The position numbers and the translations under genes are program-made. Shown here piece after piece: positions 41,008 through 49,804 of a DNA stretch of 56,447 nt; positions within the stretch are counted from its first letter, which is position 1; each line of letters starts with the position of its first letter. This DNA is from Planctomycetota bacterium (lineage in GTDB: Bacteria > Planctomycetota > Phycisphaerae > WQYP01): assembly GCA_021852275.1 (NCBI GenBank), contig JAJZNX010000043.1, positions 1 to 56,447 on the forward strand. The letters run 5' to 3'. The notes under the pieces are model-generated. The model was not told the DNA's origin, did no database searches, and was given only the letters and a program-made list of their open reading frames with translations.

Positions 41008-41052
41008 ATAGCCGATGGCGGGATTCGAACCTGCAACCTACGGTTTACAAAA
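41008..41052. repeat. attR: 45-bp core within tRNA-Thr
   Basis: Identical to 2107-2151. It covers the 3' 42 bases of the tRNA gene plus three bases beyond. The host tRNA stays intact because the phage supplies the same 3' sequence. Confidence 0.93.
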
Positions 41053-41081
41053 CCGTTGCTCTGCCGTTGAGCTACATCGGC
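41011..41081 (-). tRNA. tRNA-Thr (UGU)
   Basis: The 71-nt cloverleaf has acceptor arms GCCGATG/CATCGGC, D arm GCTC-aacggca-GAGC, anticodon stem ACGGT/ACCGT with loop TTTGTAA (anticodon TGT, reading ACA), and T arm GCAGG-TTCGAAT-CCCGC with one mismatch. CCA is not encoded. It is the integration target of the prophage. Confidence 0.95.
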
Positions 41082-41094
41082 GGGAGAAGGCCGG

Positions 41095-41139
41095 AATCAC
41101 CAATAGACCCAAGAGTAAAGGCCAATTTTATTGGTGATT
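41095..41139. repeat. 10-bp inverted repeat upstream of tRNA-Thr
   Basis: AATCACCAAT (41095-41104) and ATTGGTGATT (41130-41139) are perfectly complementary with a 25-base loop. No T-run follows on either strand. It lies 13 bp upstream of the tRNA 5' end and downstream of the membrane protein gene. It could be an operator or a weak terminator. Confidence 0.4.
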
Positions 41140-41285
41140 GTGGTGTCATCATACCAGAGCATTGTGGTTCATCCAAGTCCGCCAGACCATCCGCCCGTGA
41201 TTCCGCCGCGAGTTACGCCCGGCCACGGAGTGCTCAAGCAATGGGTGGATAAAAATACTGAAACTTAATAGTACCGTTACGCCGC

Positions 41286-42101
41286 CTATTGGCCAAGCCA
41301 GGGGTGAAGCGGTATGGGCGAAAGATGCTCGTGGGCGCGGATACGGTTGTAAAACCGGCGTATTGTCGGCCAACGTTTTGCCGGGATTACCCGCATGCTT
41401 CCGTTGATGAGCACAATGATGCGGACGCGGCCTAAAATCAGGTCATGAATCGGGTGGCTTACCAGGAGAATAATCTGGGGTATTTTAGATGGATGGCTGA
41501 AGTGGGCACCAAGCCCTGCGTACCGTGCCATCGCTTTCTGACAGCCCTGGCCCTGGTAGGCAAACAAACCAAGCGCCGCCCGGCGGGACTGGTTGAAAGG
41601 CTGGTTACGAATTAAGCTCAAGAGCAGCTTGGCCTTGGCTCCCAATGTGTGGTGGGTAATTTGCTGGCAAGCCGTTTGGTACTGTTGAAGAGTTGGATAA
41701 TTGGGCTGGGCTATTTGATATGCCCGGGAGGCAACACCCCGCGAGGTGGCCCAAGCCGGTCCGAGGCTGGACCAGTCGGCATAATCCAGGTTCACGGCAG
41801 TCAGGGCGGGCAGCAGCACCAACGATTCCACCAAAGCGGCAGCCACGAGCAGGAAACTGAAAAAGGCCTTGCCATCAAAGGGCCACTCGCTTCGCCGGGC
41901 AGCCGAGGGTTGTCGGGCACCAAAGCCGGCAATGAGCAGTGCGGCCAGCGGGCCAGGCAGAACAATAGCCACGGCCAGCCATGCGGCACGCGAGGGGACA
42001 AGAAGTTGCGCGGGCACCATACTGGCTGCGACTACCAACAGGAGCAGTGGCGCACCAAACAGAGACCACCAGACCGGCCGGAGTATTTTCTGATAGATCA
42101 T
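41286..42101 (-). CDS. Membrane protein, unknown
   Basis: The 271-residue protein starts MIYQKILRPVWWSLFG with GGAG 8 nt upstream. Three or four hydrophobic helices lie in residues 10-115 (LFGAPLLLLVVAASMVPAQLL, AWLAVAIVLPGPLAALLIAG, FFSFLLVAAALVESLVLLPAL); the rest is soluble, with two Cys. It forms a pair with the next upstream membrane gene, 36 bases away. No family recognised. Confidence 0.55.
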   Translation of the reverse strand: MIYQKILRPVWWSLFGAPLLLLVVAASMVPAQLLVPSRAAWLAVAIVLPGPLAALLIAGFGARQPSAARRSEWPFDGKAFFSFLLVAAALVESLVLLPALTAVNLDYADWSSLGPAWATSRGVASRAYQIAQPNYPTLQQYQTACQQITHHTLGAKAKLLLSLIRNQPFNQSRRAALGLFAYQGQGCQKAMARYAGLGAHFSHPSKIPQIILLVSHPIHDLILGRVRIIVLINGSMRVIPAKRWPTIRRFYNRIRAHEHLSPIPLHPWLGQ

Positions 42102-42137
42102 CGGCAGACTCCAACAGGGGCGGGCCGGGATGTACCG

Positions 42138-42566
42138 CTATTCGCAGGCAACTGCGAAAATTGTCATCAGTGGCAGGAGTAACAAGCTAAGCACCAGCAG
42201 GAGGTAACAAAGCCAGATGTAGCGGTTGCCATGGCCAACGCGATACCGCTGCAGCGCCACGTATCCAATACCGAGGGGCAGAGTGGCGAAGGGTACCATT
42301 TCTGCCACCGAGCTGGTCGCAGGGGGCCATTGGACCATAGGAATAAGGCCGAAGTCGCAAAACCCCTGTACCAGCGTGTGAAAGCACCCGGCAGCAGCCA
42401 GTACAGCACCGCCATAGGCCGCAGTCATCGCCGCTAACACCGACACGAGTACGGTTCCGACCACGTATAATTCACTGCCGTTGTACTGCCGGGTGTGATT
42501 CACCGCCAGGGTCTCCGAATGCGTTTTAATACAACCGTTTATGGCTTTCTTTGATGATAGCAGCAT
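42138..42566 (-). CDS. Membrane protein, unknown, in a two-gene operon
   Basis: The product (about 142 residues from the ATG at 42566) has three hydrophobic helices (VVGTVLVSVLAAMTAAYGGAVL, MVPFATLPLGIGYVAL, WLCYLLLVLSLLLLPLMTIFAV). A GTG at 42602 would extend it, but that region holds the -10 box of a promoter, so the later start is preferred. No function visible; partner of the next gene. Confidence 0.5.
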   Translation of the reverse strand: MLLSSKKAINGCIKTHSETLAVNHTRQYNGSELYVVGTVLVSVLAAMTAAYGGAVLAAAGCFHTLVQGFCDFGLIPMVQWPPATSSVAEMVPFATLPLGIGYVALQRYRVGHGNRYIWLCYLLLVLSLLLLPLMTIFAVACE

Positions 42567-42584
42567 CGCCGTGGAAGCACGATT

Positions 42585-42614
42585 ATTATAACCTGTTTCC
42601 ACGCCCGATCACAA
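42585..42614 (-). promoter_or_regulatory. Promoter for the two membrane protein genes
   Basis: On the minus strand TTGTGA (42614-42609) and TATAAT (42590-42585) are spaced by 18 nt. It lies just upstream of the ATG at 42566 and is divergent from the AsmA-like gene. Confidence 0.5.
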
Positions 42615-42721
42615 TGCTTTTCATTACCGGCAACGGTGGTGTATTATATGGGAGGCCTTGGATTGGCACCAAAGCACACATTTGGAAGGCAACAATACAA
42701 TTTCAGTGATGAGGCTGGATC

Positions 42722-45700
42722 ATGATGATGACTGAAAATCAAAATTCCTCTTCTTCGGGCAATTCTGCGGCAACCATTACACCACCGCCGCCGGAGACAC
42801 CCGTGCACAAAACCGGGGAAATGCCCAAACCGCACCGTCGGCGTCGGCGCTGGCCGTGGGTACTGCTGGGAATTTTTCTGTTTCTGGTAATTGCAGTATT
42901 GGCATTGCCCAGCCTGTTATGCACCGGGCCGGGGGTGCGGCTCATTGAGCAGCAGGTGAACAGCAGAATTAAAGGGCATCTGGCCATCGGCAGTTTGTCG
43001 CTGGGCTGGTTTTCGCCGGCGCAAATCAGGGACGTAACCCTCCAGGATTCGCATGGAGCCATGATTGCCCGAAACCTGACGGTCAAAACCAATCTGAGCC
43101 TGCTGAATGCCATTTCCAATTGGCAGCATTTCGGCCAGGTCAACATCCACATCGGTAACATGAAATTAGTTACGCAGGCCAACGGTCTGAATATTGTCCG
43201 GGCGTTAGCGTCGCGTTCGCCGGCGTCAACCCCGGCGGTACCGGCACAAAAAGTTGCGGCACCGGCGTCGGCAGCGCCTGCGGCTTTGCCGGCAATCAAC
43301 GGACAAGTGCAACTGACCATCGGCAAACTGCAATGGACCAGTCCCTCAACCCCCACCGTCAACGCGACGGCCACCACATTCGATATAATCATCAACACCA
43401 GCGGCAAGCCTCTGGATTTCAAATTTTCCACCACAGTCGCTGCCGCGGCGCAGAGCGAAGAAGGCCCCAATTCGCAAACCGCTCATGCTCCCGGAGCAAA
43501 GACGACCACGCCCCTTCCGCCAGCACACATCGCCTTGTCCGGCAAGCTGAATGTGTTTGCGGCCAACCAGATCATCGCGGTCAACAAGATCACGGGCACG
43601 GTGAATGCGGATATCAATTCATTGAATTTACAATCACTGACCCCTTTGCTGGCGGCAATGGGCGTGCAATTGACGATGGCCGGCACACTCAATGGCCATG
43701 TGGCGGTAACACTCCCGGCACCGGGCCAGGGACAGGCGGCGGGGCAACTGGCGTTTGCCGCGTTGCGGCTGGGAGGCAAGATGCTCAAGGGCGATTCGCC
43801 GAAGCTGGGGATGGTAAACATTCCGCTGGCGGCGAAATGGAACACGCAGACCTTCGACGTAAAAAGTGCACAAGTTGAAAACGGCATTGTTTCCGTGGCG
43901 ATGAAGGCATCTGGTTCCATACCGACGGTGATGGCTATTTTGCACCACGCGCCGGCGGATGGCGGAACGGCTACCATTCAATTAAGCGGCAAGGCAGATA
44001 TTGCCACACTGGCCAAGGAATTTCCACATCTTCTGGGCGTGCCCGCGGATACGCATTTCACGCATGGTTCGGCCACGTGGGGCGCGGACCTGACTTTGGG
44101 GGACAAGGCGGCGGGAGGAAAGGCTGGCAACGGCGCGGCCCCCGCGCTGCCGCCGGCCGCGGGCCAGGTAACCTTTGCGGTCTCAAATGTTTCCTGGAAA
44201 AGTCCGCTTTATCCGCATGCCCGCACCGCCAATGCGGATGGGAAAATTGCCTTTAATACCCAAGGCCAGCCGATCCATACCGTCCTGCACATCAGCGTGC
44301 TGCATGGAACGCAGTCTCCGTCTGTGGTAAGCCTGAATGGCGAGGTGCACATTTTCGGGCAGCAAACTGTTTTGCCTTTGTCGGCCGTTACCGGATCCAT
44401 GAAGCTTACAATAAGGGCGTTTTATCTGGATTATCTCAACCCCATCTTGAACCGTTTTCATGCTCCGCTGCAGACCCACGGCGTACTTTCGGCGGATCTG
44501 CAACTGGCTGCGCCTGTAGTCGGCAGTGGCAAGGTGACGGGGCAACTGGCGATTGCGGATTGTGGTTTTCAAGGGTCCTTTATCAAACAGGACAACCCGG
44601 AACTGGGCCTGGTACGTATTCCGGTGAATCTCTCGTGGCAACAGCAGAACATACTGGTGCATCAACTGGGCGTATTATGCCAGGCAATAAAGTTGAAGTT
44701 GCATGGCCAGGCCTCATTGAACACACTGCGGGCTATGGCTGCCAATAAACCGCTGTGGGGCGACGCCCACTTGGTGGCCACTGTGCAGGCGGATATGCAC
44801 CTATTGGGCGCTGATTTTCCAGACACCCTGACTCTGCGCAAGCAGCACGCAAAATTCGACCATGGCATGGTGCAGGTGAAAGCGCAACTGACAGCCCGGG
44901 CGAAGAGTGCCCAGGCCGCGGTTGAGGTTTCCATTTCCAACATCCAGGGGCAGTTCAATCAGCGGTCTTTTTCTATTAATCCTGCGATGATCGGGATAAA
45001 TGCTCAGCGGAGCAATGCGCAATGGCGGCTGAAACTGGCCCAGGTGCAGCAGGCGGCAACGCCCACCGGCAATCCGGCTGTGGCCCCGCTGCTTAATTTG
45101 AAAGTTCAGGCAGATCCATCCGCCGTGGCTGCTTATACGCTCTCTCTGGCCGCAGACTTGCAGCCCCTGACCAACGAGTTGGCGCAATTCAGTTCCACTC
45201 AAAACTACGCTGACAGCGGGCAATTTACCCTTGCGGCCCACGTGGCGGGTGTGGGCACACCCAAACTGACCTGCCGGATGAAAACGGAAATCAAAAATGC
45301 GGCACTGGCGCTGATGCCGGGCAAGCCCGCCTATACTGATCCGGCCATTCGCATAGCCACCAACGTGAGCGCATCCATGCTCAACGGCGGCTGGCAAGCG
45401 TTGCATTGCACACTCTTTGAACTGCATACCCGGTTTGCCGACATCGGCCCGGCTACGGCGGAAATCCGCAAAAATGCCGGCGGCGTCATCTCTGTACCCT
45501 CCTTCGACCTGCCCATTCAACGCCTGTCGCTGACGAAGATCGAAGCTGTGATGAAAACCCTGGCCATCAATACCGGGCCATACCGCGTGGATGGAACCAT
45601 CATGAATTCGAGTGTGATAGGAGGTTTGTCCACCTCGCAGGTTAATTTGTCTGCGTTGCACGTAGTGTTGCAGAACCTGGCACTGGCGGCCAAACAACAG

Positions 45701-47230
45701 TCGAACGGTACTGTATTTAAAGAGGCCGGCCTTACTGTGGATACGGCCGGAACCATAAAGCTTGGTGCCCGCGAGAGTGTAGCGCTTAAGCCCATCAACA
45801 TTACCACGGCAGATAACCTGATAACGCTGACGTGCACAAAATCGCTGCGGTTGGTCAAAGCACCGACGGGACTGGAATTTTCGTGTGACGGTTTGACCAC
45901 CAAAGTAAATTTGCATCTGCTTAGCCCGCTGCTGGCGGTACTCAAGAAATTGCCACCGGCGGATCAAATAAATGGCTTGGCCACGTTGACCGCCCAGGCC
46001 AGCGGTACAGGCCAGACGTTTGCCGTGGATACCCACGCCACCATTGCCAACTACCAACTGACCGCGCCAGGCAGCAAGCTGCAACTGGCACCAACCAATA
46101 TCGCCATGGACGTGGTTGGGCAGGGCAATCTGCAGGCCCATACGTTCAACTGCCTGAGCAACTGCGGCATTTCGGAACAACCGCCCGGCGGTGGTGCTGG
46201 TAACGGCGTGGTGATTAACAAAGGAAGCACGCTGGCATGGGGGGAGGGCGGCAATGAGGCTGTAACCGGGTCGATTCACTACGATCTGCAGCGGTTGCAA
46301 ACACTGCTCTCGCCCTGGCTGCCGGCGGGACTGGTGATGCAGGGGCAGGAAGTGATGCCGCTGGCGATTTCGGGCCCGTGGGCCGGCGGAACGGGCCTGC
46401 GGCAATTTCGCAAGCTGACGGTAGGTACCACAGCGTTTGCATTTGAGCACATTTCCATTGACGGGATCAATCTTGGTCCGGGGCAAATTGCGCTGAAGGC
46501 GGGCGGAGGCGTGGTTCATCTGATACCCAGCAGCATTCCAGCCAATCAGGGTACTATTAACCTGGCGGGAATTATTGATCTGAACCGCAAATACCCGGCA
46601 TACGTGCTTAGTAAATCTCTGCACCTGGTGGATAACGTGGAACTCAACACGGCCCTGGGTTCCTCGGTGCTTAAGTTTCTGCCGATTTCCTGGGGAATGT
46701 CATTTAAGCCGGCGGGAGGAGTGGCAAAAATCAGCGGGTTGCTGAATCTATCGCTTAACAATGCGGATATTCCGCTTTCATCGGCGCGGCTCAAAGAAGT
46801 GGGTACGCTGGCGGGCACCGTCAGTGCCACCCATGTTTCATCCGACAGTCCGCTCTATTCATTAATTGCCGGGCTGAATCCACAGCATTTTCTGCAAATG
46901 TCCGGCAACAATCAGGCCAAGTTAAGCGACAGCGGTATTCGGCCGACCAATTTTCACCTCCAGCAGGGCAAGGTGTACTACAAACATATGAAGGTAGTGC
47001 TGGTTTCCATGGGGGTGGATTTTTCGGGCTGGGTAGCTTTGAATAATACGCTGGATGTAGACGTAAGCGTTACCGGCGGCGGCCTGGCCGTACCGCTGCC
47101 GCTGAAAATTACGGGCACCACTTCCAAGCCGCATCTGAAATTAACGGGAAAGCCGCTCAAAAACATCGGCAAGGACATCGGCAATACGCTCAAGAACGCC
47201 GGCGGTCTGCTCAAGGGCTTTTTCCATTGA
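42722..47230 (+). CDS. Very large AsmA-like envelope protein
   Basis: The 1502-residue protein has a Pro-rich cytoplasmic start with RRRRR, one TM helix (about 43-65, WVLLGIFLFLVIAVLALPSLL) and a long periplasmic beta-rich body. LIEQQVNSRIKGHLAIGSLSLGWF followed by RDVTLQDSHG is the AsmA/DUF748 N-terminal pattern. Repeats of the type LSLGxxAQI, LGKLNVFAANQ and the late SGTTSKPHLKLTGKPL region recall AsmA_2/TamB-like bridge proteins thought to carry lipids across the periplasm. In planctomycetes the substrate is unknown. It starts at one of three tandem ATGs; a weak GAGG precedes. Convergent with the dehydrogenase gene, 27 bp apart. Confidence 0.75.
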   Translation: MMMTENQNSSSSGNSAATITPPPPETPVHKTGEMPKPHRRRRRWPWVLLGIFLFLVIAVLALPSLLCTGPGVRLIEQQVNSRIKGHLAIGSLSLGWFSPAQIRDVTLQDSHGAMIARNLTVKTNLSLLNAISNWQHFGQVNIHIGNMKLVTQANGLNIVRALASRSPASTPAVPAQKVAAPASAAPAALPAINGQVQLTIGKLQWTSPSTPTVNATATTFDIIINTSGKPLDFKFSTTVAAAAQSEEGPNSQTAHAPGAKTTTPLPPAHIALSGKLNVFAANQIIAVNKITGTVNADINSLNLQSLTPLLAAMGVQLTMAGTLNGHVAVTLPAPGQGQAAGQLAFAALRLGGKMLKGDSPKLGMVNIPLAAKWNTQTFDVKSAQVENGIVSVAMKASGSIPTVMAILHHAPADGGTATIQLSGKADIATLAKEFPHLLGVPADTHFTHGSATWGADLTLGDKAAGGKAGNGAAPALPPAAGQVTFAVSNVSWKSPLYPHARTANADGKIAFNTQGQPIHTVLHISVLHGTQSPSVVSLNGEVHIFGQQTVLPLSAVTGSMKLTIRAFYLDYLNPILNRFHAPLQTHGVLSADLQLAAPVVGSGKVTGQLAIADCGFQGSFIKQDNPELGLVRIPVNLSWQQQNILVHQLGVLCQAIKLKLHGQASLNTLRAMAANKPLWGDAHLVATVQADMHLLGADFPDTLTLRKQHAKFDHGMVQVKAQLTARAKSAQAAVEVSISNIQGQFNQRSFSINPAMIGINAQRSNAQWRLKLAQVQQAATPTGNPAVAPLLNLKVQADPSAVAAYTLSLAADLQPLTNELAQFSSTQNYADSGQFTLAAHVAGVGTPKLTCRMKTEIKNAALALMPGKPAYTDPAIRIATNVSASMLNGGWQALHCTLFELHTRFADIGPATAEIRKNAGGVISVPSFDLPIQRLSLTKIEAVMKTLAINTGPYRVDGTIMNSSVIGGLSTSQVNLSALHVVLQNLALAAKQQSNGTVFKEAGLTVDTAGTIKLGARESVALKPINITTADNLITLTCTKSLRLVKAPTGLEFSCDGLTTKVNLHLLSPLLAVLKKLPPADQINGLATLTAQASGTGQTFAVDTHATIANYQLTAPGSKLQLAPTNIAMDVVGQGNLQAHTFNCLSNCGISEQPPGGGAGNGVVINKGSTLAWGEGGNEAVTGSIHYDLQRLQTLLSPWLPAGLVMQGQEVMPLAISGPWAGGTGLRQFRKLTVGTTAFAFEHISIDGINLGPGQIALKAGGGVVHLIPSSIPANQGTINLAGIIDLNRKYPAYVLSKSLHLVDNVELNTALGSSVLKFLPISWGMSFKPAGGVAKISGLLNLSLNNADIPLSSARLKEVGTLAGTVSATHVSSDSPLYSLIAGLNPQHFLQMSGNNQAKLSDSGIRPTNFHLQQGKVYYKHMKVVLVSMGVDFSGWVALNNTLDVDVSVTGGGLAVPLPLKITGTTSKPHLKLTGKPLKNIGKDIGNTLKNAGGLLKGFFH

Positions 47231-47257
47231 TAAGCGGCTTTGGGCGCGGAAGTAAAA

Positions 47258-48736
47258 TCAATCATACGGCCGAACGATGGACTGCGGACGCAGGTAATCA
47301 CGCAGGGTTTCCGGGCTGTTCACGCCGCCGCCAAAGCCACTCAGGTTGGCGCCGCCGTACGGCAGACCGTAGGCGAATACATTATGGGCGTTGATCCAGG
47401 AATTGCCGGCCACCAATGACTCGGCCACTTTGCGGGCGCGTGTTACATCGGAAGACCATACCGAATTGGCCAGGCCGTAGCGGCTGCGATGCACCAGATC
47501 AATGGCCTCTTCGGGCGTGGAGAACTTCATCAAATAGGCCACCGGACCGAAGATTTCCTCACGGGCACAGATATTTTCCGGACTGCCGGCCAGCAGTGCC
47601 GGTTTTACAAAATAGCCGGGAAGCGAAGAATCTGCACCGCCTTGTAAAACTGCCGTGGCCCCCTGGGCCTGGCCCTTTTCCAGATAACCAAGTACGCGGC
47701 TGCGCTGTTTTTCCGAAACCACAGGCCCCATTTCGGTAGCGGGGTCGAGGCCGTAACCCAGGCGAACGGCGAGCATTTTTGTTTTCACGGCATCTACAAA
47801 TTGGGAATAAATGCGCTGGTGAATGATCCAACGGGTGGCGGTGCAGCACACCTGGCCAGAGTTAAGCGTAACGGCCTGGGCCAATTTTTCGGCGGTCTGG
47901 GGAATATCCACATCATCAAAAACAATCGCGGCACCCTTGCCGCCAAGTTCAAGCTTGCAGGGAATGAGGTTTTTAGCGGCGGCCACAGCCACCATCCGGC
48001 CCACTTCCGGCGAACCGGTAAAGGCAATACGGGCCAGACCGGAATGTGCGGCTAAAGCCGCTCCGGCGGTGGATCCAAAGCCCGGAACCACATTCATAAC
48101 CCCGGCAGGTACACCGGCCATCTGGGCAAGATGACAAAAATAAAGGGTGGATAACGGGGTATCTTCGGCCGGTTTTACCACCACGGTATTGCCGGCCGCC
48201 AAAGCCGGGGCGATATTCCATCCCAGCAGCAACAATGGAAAATTCCAGGGAATAATAAAACCGCACACCCCATACGCACTGCGATACGTATACGCTTCCA
48301 GCCCCCGCAGGGCTATGGGTTCGCGCAACCGGGCTTGTACGGCCAGATCGGCAAAGTAACGCAGCGCCTGGCTTAACGAGGGAACATCAAAACCTGCGGC
48401 CTGCCCCAGCGGCTTGCCAACATCCAGCGATTCAAGCTGGGAGAGCACATCGGCGTGCTCATCCACCTTGTCCGCCAGGCGGTGCAGAACTACCGCCCGG
48501 TCATTGGCGGGCATGCTGGCCCAGCCGGATTTATCAAAGGCCTTTTGGGCGGCACCAACGGCAGCGTCTATGTCGGCAGCTTCGCCGGCGGCCACGCGGG
48601 AAAGCACCTGGCCGGTACCGGGATCGCGGGTTTCAAAGGTGCCGCCGGCCACCGCCGGCACAAACTTGCCGCCAATGTATAAACGCAGCGGTTCATCGGC
48701 GAGAAATTTTTTGATCTGGGGTAGTACTGCGGCCAT
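47258..48736 (-). CDS. NAD(P)-dependent aldehyde dehydrogenase
   Basis: The 492-residue enzyme oxidises an aldehyde to the acid. Family residues are visible: PWNFP (N165), VVVKPAE (K188), ELGGKGA (E263) and SGQVCC (C297 nucleophile). The C-terminal PYGGANLSGFG is typical. It is the last gene of the minus-strand sugar operon, 37 bases after the kinase gene, with AGGAG before the start. In this setting it probably oxidises the aldehyde released by the aldolase; the substrate is not deducible. Confidence 0.9.
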   Translation of the reverse strand: MAAVLPQIKKFLADEPLRLYIGGKFVPAVAGGTFETRDPGTGQVLSRVAAGEAADIDAAVGAAQKAFDKSGWASMPANDRAVVLHRLADKVDEHADVLSQLESLDVGKPLGQAAGFDVPSLSQALRYFADLAVQARLREPIALRGLEAYTYRSAYGVCGFIIPWNFPLLLLGWNIAPALAAGNTVVVKPAEDTPLSTLYFCHLAQMAGVPAGVMNVVPGFGSTAGAALAAHSGLARIAFTGSPEVGRMVAVAAAKNLIPCKLELGGKGAAIVFDDVDIPQTAEKLAQAVTLNSGQVCCTATRWIIHQRIYSQFVDAVKTKMLAVRLGYGLDPATEMGPVVSEKQRSRVLGYLEKGQAQGATAVLQGGADSSLPGYFVKPALLAGSPENICAREEIFGPVAYLMKFSTPEEAIDLVHRSRYGLANSVWSSDVTRARKVAESLVAGNSWINAHNVFAYGLPYGGANLSGFGGGVNSPETLRDYLRPQSIVRPYD

Positions 48737-48773
48737 GGAACATACTCCTGAAAAGAAAACGTGCTCTTTTATT

Positions 48774-49772
48774 CTATGACCGGCCGGGCGTTGCGGCCAT
48801 CGCCTCCACCGTAGCGATGATATGCCGGTGTGGATGATCAGGCGCGAGTCTTTCGCGCAGAAATGTCGCTACCTGCTGTGCGGTCGGCAGGGCATCCCAG
48901 CCGCCCCCAGCGCCGGCGGCTTTGATGGCGGCGCAGGCTGAAGCAAAAGTGACGGCTTCCGCGACGGTAAATTGGCGGGCGATGGCCAGGGCGTAAGCTC
49001 CGTGGAAGGTATCGCCGCAGCCGTTGGTACTGACGGCTTTAACGGCAAACGCGGGCAGATGAACCGGTGGCCGGGAGGTGAAATCGGTCCACCAGCATCC
49101 GTTGGCCCCCGCCGTTACCACGGTGGCGGCGCGGGGAGTTGTGGCCAGGGCCGCACATGCCTTTGGCAGGTCTTGCTCGCCGGTAAGCCACCGGGCAAAT
49201 TCCTCCGGCACCACCAGATGATCCACCTCTTTGACCAATGCGGCAGATTCCGGCAACTGGGCCTCCAGGTCCACCACCACAGGCACGTTCAAGCGGCGGG
49301 CCTTGCGGGCCAGGTCTATCGGGCTGGGCAAATTCAGAAAATCAATCAGTAGTACCGCCGTGGCAGCCAGAAGCGTATCGGGCAGGTCCTGCTCCTGCAC
49401 CTGCTTAAATCGACGCTGATCGTAAAACACGGTGCGTTCGCCGGTAGAAGCATCAATGAGAATGCGGCTATGATACGGTTGACCTACGGAATCAGGGACG
49501 ATATGCGCTACATCCACCCCGCGGCGGGAGAGAATTTCGCGTATGTAGCGTGAAAGCTCGTCCTGACCGAAGCGGGCGATAAAAGCGGTGCGACCTCCCA
49601 GCACCGCGGCCGCTGCGGTGGCCGTGCAGGCCAATCCGCCTCCGTGCCGCGTCGAATCCAGCACCGGCACTTTAACATTGGGTTGCGGGTACTTTTCGAT
49701 GGTGAGCGTATCATCCACGGCGCTTACGCCGATGCCAATCACATCATACTGTTTGGTTGGCGGCTGGATCAT
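48774..49772 (-). CDS. PfkB-family sugar kinase
   Basis: The 332-residue ribokinase-fold enzyme shows GGGLACTATAAAAVLGG (44-60), the substrate-side start of the family, and the ATP-site signature STNGCGDTFHGAYA (248-261) with catalytic base D254. NGCGD replaces the common GAGD. It should phosphorylate a ketose or other sugar. GAGGAAAA precedes the start. Neighbours (isomerase, aldolase) suggest a ketose made by the isomerase as substrate. Confidence 0.85.
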   Translation of the reverse strand: MIQPPTKQYDVIGIGVSAVDDTLTIEKYPQPNVKVPVLDSTRHGGGLACTATAAAAVLGGRTAFIARFGQDELSRYIREILSRRGVDVAHIVPDSVGQPYHSRILIDASTGERTVFYDQRRFKQVQEQDLPDTLLAATAVLLIDFLNLPSPIDLARKARRLNVPVVVDLEAQLPESAALVKEVDHLVVPEEFARWLTGEQDLPKACAALATTPRAATVVTAGANGCWWTDFTSRPPVHLPAFAVKAVSTNGCGDTFHGAYALAIARQFTVAEAVTFASACAAIKAAGAGGGWDALPTAQQVATFLRERLAPDHPHRHIIATVEAMAATPGRS

Positions 49773-49804
49773 GGGCTTTTTTCCTCGGTGGTGATCCTGA
49801 AGAA

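Larger units (their letters stand above)
2107..41052. mobile_element. Integrated siphovirus-like prophage
   Basis: The element is flanked by identical 45-bp direct repeats (2107-2151 and 41008-41052) equal to the 3' part of a tRNA-Thr gene. Between them are an integrase next to one end, a repressor region with divergent transcription, recombination and replication genes, terminase, portal, capsid, tail genes and small membrane genes in the order usual for tailed temperate phages. Head genes are of Mu gp29, MuF, gpI and gp36 type combined with a lambda E-like capsid protein. A tail tube gene but no sheath gene is present, so the virion should have a long non-contractile tail. Most structural and replication genes appear intact; a G8 frameshift and a methyltransferase remnant are the visible lesions. 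Confidence 0.95.

Noticed and set aside
40974-41036. 21-codon N-terminal extension of the integrase
   Set aside because: It would translate the attR core and tRNA 3' half. The ATG at 40973 gives a normal integrase N terminus.
2107-41052. Transposable Mu-like phage
   Set aside because: Several head genes are Mu-like, but there is no MuA/MuB transposase, no sheath gene, and integration is site-specific in a tRNA.
44801-46624. 607-codon open frame on the minus strand
   Set aside because: It lies wholly antisense to the AsmA-like gene, has no SD, and its His/Gln/Arg-rich composition is that of a shadow frame in GC-rich DNA.
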